A DNA stretch of 64,000 bases. It comes from Russula earlei (Eukaryota; Basidiomycota; Agaricomycetes; Russulales; Russulaceae). Of this stretch, positions 56,003 through 64,000 are shown piece by piece (the first letter of the stretch is position 1; each line of letters starts with the position of its first letter). A program made the translations under genes and the position numbers. The notes below the pieces were generated by a model, which worked only from the letters and a program-made list of their open reading frames with translations, did not search any database and was not told where the DNA came from. The stretch lies in NCBI GenBank assembly GCA_025769875.1, contig JAGFNK010000095.1:1-64000 (forward strand), in the 5' to 3' direction.

Positions 56003-56197
56003 TTTTGCCTAGCTTTCAGTTATGATACTGACAAGCTTGTTCTTGGCAAAAATACCAATGGATTTGACTATGTTCTATATCCTTCTTTTCTAGAATATAA
56101 AGTCTTGGAGGAGTTCCTAATCAACACAGGTTCCTCCCTATGACTACTTCTGCATAAGTTGGGATCCGAATCTTGCTCCTACTTGGTGCAAAGGTAA

Positions 56198-56212
56198 CTT
56201 ACGCTCGACTTA
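56198..56212 (-). promoter_or_regulatory. Primer-binding site with self-priming complementarity
   Basis: Minus strand TAAGTCGAGCGTAAG directly abuts the 5' LTR. It pairs over all 15 bases (one G-U) with CTTATGCTCGACTTA, located about 30 bases downstream of the LTR TATA element, where the transcript should start. This is the arrangement of Tf1-type self-priming rather than tRNA priming. Confidence 0.7.
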
Positions 56213-56779
56213 TGTTAAGATCCGACAGATCTTAGTACCGACTCTTTTTAGTGAAAGAGTTGCTTGATATAGTTCAAGCACTAGACTTCGAACCCTTTGA
56301 TATTATCTCAGGAAGATTGAATGTAAAAGGAGAGGGGCCTCTTTCACTTAGAGTCTGCACTAGAATGTTGTTTAGATCGATAGACAAGATGGTTATCTTG
56401 TTAGAGTGTAAGTTGAGCATAAGGCTCGACTTCTTGATACCACAGACTATTTATACGATATCTTGATAACTACTGATCCGATTCGTACAAAACTCGGGGT
56501 GCACATAGCTGAGAACCAGTAGTATCCAAATACAGAAAGCGCAATTCAAGAATGTTAAGAATGACTTACACGTGAGTCATTCTTTCCTAGTATCTGTCAT
56601 GAATCAATAAGCAATGACTAAGCTCTTACTGATCAGGATCAGTAAGCAATCAGTAAGCCAGACAGAATCAGTAAGCAATCAGTAAGCAATCACTAAGCCA
56701 GATTCATAAGCAGACATGTGAGTAATCATAGGTGAGTCAATGAAACAGGTGACAGTCAGAGAACACGAGAATCCTAACA
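56213..56779 (-). repeat. 5' LTR of the chromovirus
   Basis: 567 bases, same length as the 3' LTR. The start-site arm on the plus strand is TAAGTTGAGCATAAG (56409-56423), carrying one CpG transition relative to the other LTR. Confidence 0.95.
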
Positions 56780-56791
56780 GAATGATGGTGT

Positions 56792-57225
56792 TGTTGAGAT
56801 AAAGAGTAGCCGAGGCATTGATGCGTCGGCCCAAACTGTCTGGGCGGCCCACAGCCCGGACCACATAAGCATTTCAGATCAGTTGCTGAAACGCGTACGA
56901 TAACAGAATTGATAGTATGATCTAAGACAATCAGTAGCTAGCACATAGCGATCGTGAAAACAATTTGATAGTTACTACAGACAAAATAATTAGGGACGCT
57001 CTCAGATACTTAAGAGCATCGTACATACAATAGATACTTCAGTTTCATCTCACAGAAACTGAAGTAAGTACTTACTATCTCACGATCTTATCAGTAGCTG
57101 ATTACACGTTGTAGTATCATTTTTATTAGGTAAATATGACACAATAGTTTCATCTCACAGAAACTGAATATCATTTTATTAGATCTATTACAATCTAATC
57201 TACCTTATCACTGCGCGATTCAACA
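56792..57225 (+). repeat. Solo LTR B, target duplication GGTGT
   Basis: 434 bases from TGTTGAGATAAAG to GCGCGATTCAACA with perfect GGTGT duplications (56787-56791 and 57226-57230). Intermediate CpG loss compared with copies A and C. Confidence 0.92.
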
Positions 57226-57326
57226 GGTGTGTCCATGCAAAGTTGATAAATTAAAGTTTGATGATTACCCCCCAAAAAAAGTCAAAGCCACAGCTTGACA
57301 GCCCAGCTTTGGCTTTTCGAATCATA

Positions 57327-59000
57327 CTGTGCTTGACCTGAGCTTCAGACAGACCCCTCAATTGGACAGTCATGGGTCATCACAACATCCCATCAATGGA
57401 TTTCAACCTCCAATATCAACCTCCACACCCAATCCTCACCTAGAAACTCTGCATTTTGCTGACTATGATATTTATCTGTTGAGATAAAGAGTAGCCAAAG
57501 CATTGATGTGTTGGCCCAAACTGTCCAGGCAGCCCACAGGCCCAGACCACATAAGCATTTCAGCTCAGTTGCTGCAACACATACAATAGCAAATTGATAG
57601 TGTGATCTAAGACAATCAGTAGCTAGCACAAAACGATCATGAAAACAATTTGATAGTTACTACAGACAAAATAATTAGGGATGCTCTCAGATACTTAAGA
57701 GTGTCGTACATACAGTAGATACTTCTCACAGAAACTGAAGTAAGTACTTACCATCTCACAATCTTATCAGTAGCTGATTATGTGTTGTAGTATCATTTTA
57801 TTAGGTAAATATGACACATAAGTTTTGTCTCACAGAAACTGAATATCATTTTATTAGATCTATTACAATCTAATCTACCTTATCACTGCGCGATTCAACA
57901 TTATCATGAGTATATAGGCCTGATGATTGAAAGTGTTAGTGTATTAGCTATCACTGTGGATTAATGTTAGGTAATGAATGATTTTGGGTGTCAAAATTGA
58001 GCATTGTGCTGTGGACACCAGCAGTATGTACATGCATGAATATGGCTTTCTCATCCTCACTCCCAGCACTTGTTATGGTGTCATGGCCATTGGAGCATTA
58101 GCTCAGAGTTCAGTGGGGCCAAGTCCCTGTGACTTGGTGCAGGGGTTCAATGGGGACCGGCTCAAAGAGACCAGTTTAGAGGTTTAGTGTCTCAAGACTA
58201 AGTCAGACGATGACTTAGCCCGCAGACAGAGTTGACCTTCTGGTTTCACAGAAGAGGAGGACGATGAGAGAGAAGCAGAGGAGGAAGAGGAACACAAAGG
58301 TCCCTTGTGACAAGTTCAAGTCAAGCAGAGTATAAGCCAGCACAACACAAGTTGTGATTGAGAGAGGATACAGGGCAAAGGATGCAACAGGTAATGGGAC
58401 AAAGCTAAGCTTAGGGCATTCCCCAGCTTCTACAGGCACTTAAATACTGTATGTAGTGAGGCTGTACAGTACTATATGCAGAACAATAGATAAAAGGTGA
58501 GCCAATAGCAAAAAGAGATTAATGACAAGGTGAAACAAACAGAGGTAAAGTGACAGCTGTCAATCACTATCAAGGGATGAAATGGTAACCAAAGGGACGA
58601 GGGTGATGGAAGAGAACAATAACTGAAACAAGTTTAGAGACGAACCAATAAGGGGGTAAGTCATGACAGCACTTCATTTAGGTGAGCCTCATAACCCAGG
58701 TTGCCTGCAGGCCAGTCCCACCACCTATGGTGCCTTTTGGCAGGCATGGGCAGTGACCCTTGGTGAATGTGAGTCAAAGATGCAAGATAGAATTTGATCT
58801 CCAACATGGCATCAATCAGCAGGCATGACATCTGCCTATTTTCTGACCCACCTAGCACTGAGATTTAGGAAGGAAACAATACCATAGAAATGTTCAAATA
58901 TAATAGAATGTATGTACGCAGTTTGAGGCAATTTGTAAAGTGAGAGAGATGTTTGATGTGTCTGAATGAGGGGTCTGTCCAAAGCTCAGGTTAAGCACAG
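57327..59000. mobile_element. TA-flanked MITE-like element in the old hAT element
   Basis: Left end CTGTGCTTGACCTGAGCTT and right end (inward) CTGTGCTTAACCTGAGCTTT form a ~34-base inverted repeat continuing to CAGACCCCTCA. TA duplications at 57325-57326 and 59001-59002 indicate a Tc1/mariner-type insertion. 1674 bases including solo LTR C; about 1.25 kb without it. No transposase frame recognised. Confidence 0.85.
57477..57900 (+). repeat. Solo LTR C, target duplication TTATC
   Basis: 424 bases, same family as A and B, with perfect TTATC duplications (57472-57476 and 57901-57905). Most CpG sites present in copy A are TpG or CpA here, so it is the oldest of the three. Confidence 0.92.
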
Positions 59001-59075
59001 TAGGCCGGGCCAAAGCCGTCGAAGCCGTCACTTTGGCCCGGCTCACGGCCTGAAGCCGGGCCGGGCACATCCCTA

Positions 59076-59555
59076 GAAGTAGAAGTGACACCCGCTACAC
59101 GTAAGGCCAGCCGGATTTTCTTAGTCCTTATTGCCTGTCTTCATACGAGTAATTTTCGACGCGTTTCTTGTCGGTCGCAGAGTGTACGGAGGGAAGAGGC
59201 GGAATCGATCAGTACACCTGGGCCCCCACTCGCCGGTGATTGGCTCTGACACTTACGGATGGATGGACAGGCGATTTCAAGTTTTATATGCGAGTCGTGC
59301 ATGATGTCAGTGTCTTTCCTTTTTTTCTGTTATTATCGACTTGCTACGGCCCTACGGGGGTTGGATCGGTCGGAGGCAGACATGGGACAAACAACCATCA
59401 TTAGTACCTACAAAGGGCTGAATTCGACATCACAACAATCCGGTGCATGCAGGGGGATAATCTATTAGTCCTTGGGGCATGACACTTGGCCTGTGCGGCA
59501 GTTTGCACCCTGACAGGACGAGTATTTCACGGCCCCGCTCATGCGGGATAGGTCA
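59076..59555. other. Intergenic between transposon island and Rif1-like gene 2
   Basis: Begins directly after the end of the old hAT element (59075). CpG content returns to host level here. No gene recognised; it should contain the 3' end of the Rif1-like transcript. Confidence 0.4.
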
Positions 59556-62500
59556 TCACATAATAACATTCTTGCTTGCGTTTCGGGCCAAAGCCATTCG
59601 TAGTTGTTCATTCGCCGCATCCAACAATTGCGCCGAGTCTGCCAACTCCTCAACGGGGATCTGCGACACCCCTGGACGCGAAAACACATCATGTACCTGG
59701 CGCAATGCAGACGCCAAGCGCGTTGAAATCGTCCGCACACCTTCTACAGGTTGTGCTCTGCCGCCCAGTCTCGTAGGACAGCCACTCCCTCCTGGGCCTG
59801 CGACGCTCAGATGATCAGAGCGATGCCATACATTGAAAGAAAATCGCTCGCTTGATTCTTTTCCCGTGGGTAATGACACCCGACCGGGTCTCAGCACTGC
59901 ATCCGGTGTTTCAGGAACTGTGTGAATAATCAGTACCGCGATACTGCCCCGCGTGAGTTCCAAAATCTGAGGTTGTGACCTACCAATTTCATCTCTCTCC
60001 GGCAACCCTCGCGATGATCTTGGTGCAAACGGCCTTTCGGGCGTGACATTAAATGTGTAATCGTCTAGGTTCCTCTTTTTGTGTTGCTGTCGTCTCTTGT
60101 CGTTCCTCTCTGCATCTGCTTCCCTGCGATTTAGCAGTCGGCGAAAAGGTATAACCTCGACGCAGTCCATGAGAAGTCTATTGTGTGGAGAAGGTTTTGG
60201 CGTCGAAGTTGAACGGCGACCCCGTACAATGGGAGAAGGGACACGTGTGGGTAGCACCGAGCGCGAGCGTAAGCCATAGTTGCTCGACGCTGCGGAACGG
60301 TGACGCTTGGGTGGTGGCGCGTCTCGCGGTAATAGGTGTTTTTTCATCTCGGTATCTAGAGGTGGACTAGTACGCTCATGCAATTTGTCGCTTTCCTTTG
60401 ACGATACAGTTACGAAACGCGCTGGACAAGGATAATCTAGAGGATTGGGCAATTCGGAAGATATTGGCCGCGATGATCGTGGGGCTAATCTCTGTTGAGA
60501 TGAGGCAACCAAAACTGCGTTTGAGATGGCAAACTGGGAGTCTGGGATAACTTCGTGCTGTGGGTTCACAATCAATCTATCTCAGCGAAGATTCCAGGAA
60601 GCCAGGCACAAATGGTTACCTCTATTGAGGGTATGTATTCCTCAACAACCTCGCAGACAGTAGGTCCAATTGGTGCCTCGGTCGTCAATATCTGAGTCTG
60701 CGTCTGCGAACTCGAACTGAGAGGGCCTATGCCCGAGGGCCACTCTCCACCGTAGGCGCGCACACAAGCATCTAGGCATACGCGCAGCTCATCGTTGTAC
60801 GCGTCGGATGGGGCAGAAAGACGGGCATGTACTGCGTAGAAGAAACGTCGAAATGCAGCTGGGCCCAGCGCTGGCGGAGGAATCCGCGAAAATGCTGCGG
60901 TCAGGAGCGGAACAAAGGCATTAAGACGCGTGACGGATAGTGGAAGCGATTGTAAACGTATAAGAAGAGAATCGTAGAGAGGCATGACCTGTGAGAGAAA
61001 TAGAGATAGTCTGAGTGAGGGACATGGAGATGAAAATAAAAGGTCGCAGACAAGGTCGTTGTACTGTTCCTCCGACAGAGACATCTCCTTGTCTTCTATC
61101 CAAACAGCCAGTCCCGTCTGTACAGCGAGGACAACTGGCTCCAGCAAGGAGACGGGCATGGTTATAATCGCATGATGAAAGACCATCATAAACTCGCCAG
61201 CTGCATCAACCATGCTTGGCTGAGGTGGATACGAGACAGTGACGGTCATATGAAGATAAGATAACGTTTCCTTCGAGAAAGAATCTACTTTGTCGAGGTT
61301 GAGGTGCCGGAGAATGGCCCGAGCGATGCGCAACGCAGCATTAATCGAAAAGCTACATAAAAGTCCACGTCAGTGAGTACAGAAATTGCACCGCTGCCGT
61401 ACCTTCGTCCAATTTCCGGACATTTACTAGTGATGTCGTCGATAATGCCCATTGCCTCAGCCGAGGTGGCCACAGCCGAAAGGGTCCACTCGAGCGCTTG
61501 TTCCCAAATATCAAGGTCATCCTCTGACATGCTCCACGAACTAGCATATGTTATGGGTGAGAACGGTAGAGAGCGAGAGTCATAACCGCTGACCCGATAG
61601 GAAATAGCAGGACTGAGATGGAATTCTCCCGGCTGCTCCGCTTTGAACCATCACAGTTCGTTGCAATCACACGCCAGAGGTGTTTCTTGATTTCTAGGGC
61701 ACTTTGTGTGTCATCATGATGCGATATAAACTCAAGCAGGTTCGGAATTCCAATGGCGATCAGAGCCGAGCAAAGTAGACTCCAACTTGTAAGGACCTCA
61801 CGATCGGAAAGATAGAATGATCGCTGTAGAATAGACACCAGGAAAGAAGAAGCGATGCGAATCAGTGAGGGTTGTGAAACGATGTTCTGGACGACAGTCC
61901 AGAGCTGATTCGCTACCACGAGTGATTGTAGTTGAATTTCGATCGAATATGGCTCTCCAGAGAGAGGAACACAGGATTCTGGGAGGAAGTGAGACAGTAG
62001 AGAGGACAGCTGTAGGTCAAAGTCTGTGGAGGCGGGGGACCGATCATTTCCCTGAATTGGCTGGGCTTGTGCTCGTAAGAGAGTTTGCCACATAGGGATG
62101 GCCGTGGTCTGCACCGATATTGTGATGAAGAGATCGTCGAAGAATAACAGGCCGGCACGCACCGTCAGATCGGCATCACCGTACTCGAGACAATTTCTGA
62201 CCACCAAAACAAAGCAGGATGATATTGGGCACCAATGCATCAGAATCTCTTCCTGGGACAGACTCCGCGGCGAGGTGATCGTTGTCCCCACCATTTCCTT
62301 GATTTGAAGCCTATCAGCATGAAGGAGAGATCCGTCAAAGAGGAACGGAGACAGCAGGGTATCAGCGGCCCAACTAGGTTGAATGTCAGCAGTGGTTTCA
62401 ACTGCACGCATGAGGCATCGAAGTATACGGTACGCATCGCCTCGAATGTCTTGGTACTTGCTGGACAGCATGTCATGAATGATGTCGATCACACAACGGA

Positions 62501-63962
62501 TGGACCATCTCTGGGCACCATTGTTCCGTAAGTCCGTGGAGGTCATTTCTAGCAGTGAGACGATCAAAGCTGCACCGAGGCCAGCGTGCAAAGCCTGCTT
62601 AAGTACCAGAACGCAACGCTGGATGATGTCTATGTCCCCATTCGCAGCCGAACGTTGCATAAAAAGTTGGGTCATGGACCAGATGAAAGTGCGCCAAACG
62701 TGTGGGTTGAGATCACGTCCCGGCTGATGTCTCAAAGCCTTCTGTGCGGTGTTCATGACGAGCTTGAGAGGCCCTTGATGCAAGAAAAGTGAAGGTCCGA
62801 GAAGGACGGTAAAGCTTGCCACGATGGTCAACGCCCAAGGCGAATTCTTGCCCATACCGCCGAAATCCTTCGATGACACAACTGTATCAAGTAAGGGGGG
62901 AAGCTTTCGTGATGATGTGGGATGGCGGGTGGTTTCTGGCGTGAGGAATGAATGGGTATGAGAACATATGGTTTCTACTGTACTCTCGCCGACGAGTGTC
63001 CGATACGTAATAAGCGTGTGGGAAAACGTCGCAAGGACAACGGCTGTGTGGTGGCGAAGCTCTGAGGAAGGGTGCATGACAAGTGGAAAGACAGAAGGGA
63101 GTAGACCAGCTAGAGGTGCTACAAAAATGTGTCGATGGAATGTTAATAAGTTAACAATACACTTAGAACCGCGAATCAGTACTGTAATCGACTGCAGAGA
63201 TTTTTCGACTCACGATAAGTGCGTCCACTACTATTACAGCAACGTAAGTATCTCTGACTGTGGCCTCGAGAATAAGCTCAAGGGATAAAATAAGGTCTTC
63301 TATGCGAGGAAGCAGAACATCTTTCGGGAGTCTTTGGGTCCGGATTATCCATGTCAAAAGTGTTGTGGTCTTGGATGCACTGGGGGATACAAGTCGTGGA
63401 TGAGAGATGATGAAGGTAACATCTCCCAGGAGAAGACCAAGGTCTTGCACTGGTTGAATCATGAGAACGTGGTTCCGTTCTAATAAAGGAGGCACGTACT
63501 TGTGAACACTGATGACAGGGCCGGAAGCCTAAATATCTCTGACAACAGACGAAGGGCGTAGTGACATAGAGTTGAAAAAGCTTCCGCATGATCCGTGTTG
63601 TACATCGCCAGCTCCCAGCTCACGGTTACCGCGGTGGTACCAGGGGACCGGGGAGATAGATTGCTGGATGGATGCCATGCCGAAATAGGCACAGCTCGCA
63701 GGATATCTCTTCGCAAGGCTGTTACGACATCTGCGTCTCTATCTCTGAGCAGTTCTAGAGCCGGAAAGGAGTCTGACATAACAGACAGGTGACGAGACGA
63801 TTGCCTGATTCTCATAGAAAGGGTGCGATAAGCTTCTGTGATGTCATGAAGCGAAAGATGACCAGAGGTGAGTGCTTGATGTGAACAAACAATGGTTTCA
63901 ATGGGCCCAAGGAGGTATTCGGGATTGTACAAAGGATTGTTATCGGTGAGAGAAATGGACAT
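59556..63962 (-). CDS. Rif1 N-terminal-domain protein homologue 2
   Basis: Seven blocks: 63962-63500, about 63495-63214, 63118-61594, 61540-61403, 61352-60620, 60576-59984, 59917-59556, roughly 1350 residues. N-terminus LLGPIETIVCSHQALTSGHL and DITEAYRTLSMRIRQ, then LTWIIRTQRLPKDVLLPRIE, PSVFPLVMHPSSELRHHTAV, GKNSPWALTIVASFTVLLGP, MSEDDLDIWEQALEWTLSAV and VTRLNAFVPLLTAAFSRIPP; a basic Ser/Pro-rich tail ends NVIM. Order and spacing match homologue 1 at 23.8-28.1 kb (for example WIIRTQRLP with WLIQTQRLA, VLLGPSLF with VLLGPALV). Blocks 1 and 2 are joined by a one-base frame shift at about 63497, as the only GT..AG interval there would be 20 bases. All other introns are 50-95 bases with GT..AG ends. 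Role expected: telomere and replication-timing control. Confidence 0.75.
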
Positions 63963-64000
63963 GGGCGAAAATAGTGTAGCGTTTAGTGAGGTTCTGAGTA
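63963..64000. other. Window edge, upstream of Rif1-like gene 2
   Basis: 38 bases before the ATG; nothing can be said. Confidence 0.3.

Larger units (their letters stand above)
48152..56779 (-). mobile_element. Full-length Ty3/gypsy chromovirus, target duplication GAATG
   Basis: 8628 bases with 567-base LTRs (48152-48718 and 56213-56779) and perfect GAATG duplications (48147-48151 and 56780-56784). Minus-strand order: LTR, primer-binding site, gag, protease, reverse transcriptase, RNase H, integrase with HHCC finger, chromodomain, a further long coding region, purine tract, LTR. The two LTRs differ at about 11 sites, all transitions, 10 of them at CpG. Several in-frame TGA codons can be read as former CGA, so the element is slightly decayed but recent. 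Confidence 0.95.
46480..59075 (-). mobile_element. Old hAT-type element carrying nested insertions
   Basis: Pieces collinear with the reverse complement of 30727-31100 are found at 47640-47729, 48115-48151, 56785-56791, 57226-57326 and 59001-59075, ending GCCGGGCACATCCCTA at 59075. The gaps are filled exactly by solo LTR D, the chromovirus, solo LTR B and the TA-flanked MITE. Joining the pieces without insertions and target duplications restores the sequence order of the hAT element (for example GAGAGGGAAG/TGCAGATA, CAGGGAATG/ATGGTGTG, GAATCATA/GGCCGGGCC). The coding part at 46480-47680 belongs to it. Confidence 0.75.

Noticed and set aside
58215..58439. Hydrophobic minus-strand frame as a membrane protein
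   Set aside because: Lies inside the TA-flanked MITE-like element, has no homologous motif, and comes from purine-rich repeat DNA.
63480..63499. A 20-base GT..AG intron in Rif1-like gene 2
   Set aside because: Too short for a spliceosomal intron; a one-base indel explains the frame change.

Overview
The window looks like nuclear DNA of a basidiomycete fungus, most likely an agaricomycete. The genes carry short 45-60 base introns with GT..AG ends, the conserved proteins are ones I know from mushroom-type fungi (fungal perilipin, a Kre9/Knh1-type Ser/Thr-rich GPI protein, I66-type beta-trefoil protease inhibitors, a Rif1 N-terminal-domain protein), and the mobile DNA (chromovirus with chromodomain, copia gag, hAT, pogo, Tc1/mariner) fits as well. 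No prokaryotic feature is visible. Species cannot be assigned from sequence alone.

Layout. 1-4.7 kb is host-gene dense: the 3' end of a VPS39/TGFBRAP1-like vesicle-tethering gene (+), a lipid-droplet perilipin (-) and a TBC1D20/Gyp8-like Rab GAP (+). 4.9-17.2 kb holds three copies of an I66-like protease-inhibitor gene (A -, B -, C +), each in a duplicated unit. Between A and B sit a 3.9 kb foldback element made of two almost identical 1.74 kb arms around a NUDIX gene fragment, and a 3.6 kb pogo-like transposon disrupted by an LTR. 17.4-23.3 kb is a 5.9 kb Tc1/mariner-like element with about 190-base terminal inverted repeats, TA target duplications, an intact five-exon DD34E transposase and a second, Zn2Cys6-type gene, plus a nested LTR-retroelement remnant between the two. 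23.8-28.1 kb is a frame-broken Rif1 homologue (+), followed by an intact Ser/Thr-rich GPI-protein gene (28.96-29.85 kb).

29.9-59.1 kb is a nested transposon island: a 1.2 kb hAT-type element with an 8-base target duplication, an old gypsy element, many solo LTRs, a copia gag relic, a lone small secreted-protein gene at 42.25-42.72 kb, and a full-length 8.6 kb chromovirus (48152-56779, target duplication GAATG). From about 46.5 to 59.1 kb the nesting order can be read: an old hAT element was hit by a solo LTR (D), the chromovirus, a second solo LTR (B) and a TA-flanked MITE that itself holds a third solo LTR (C). 59.56-63.96 kb carries a second, divergent Rif1-like gene on the minus strand, convergent with the first.

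Themes. (1) The foldback element and the 5.9 kb element share the terminal motif TGTCGTTTTCA and an internal sequence, so the first may be a non-autonomous partner of the second. (2) The chromovirus has a primer-binding site that can pair with the start of its own transcript (Tf1-like self-priming) and a long coding extension with an extra zinc knuckle after the chromodomain. (3) Differences between repeat copies are mostly CpG to TpG/CpA transitions, as expected from cytosine methylation or a RIP-like process. (4) Several host genes contain one- or two-base frame breaks; they may be assembly indels or real decay.
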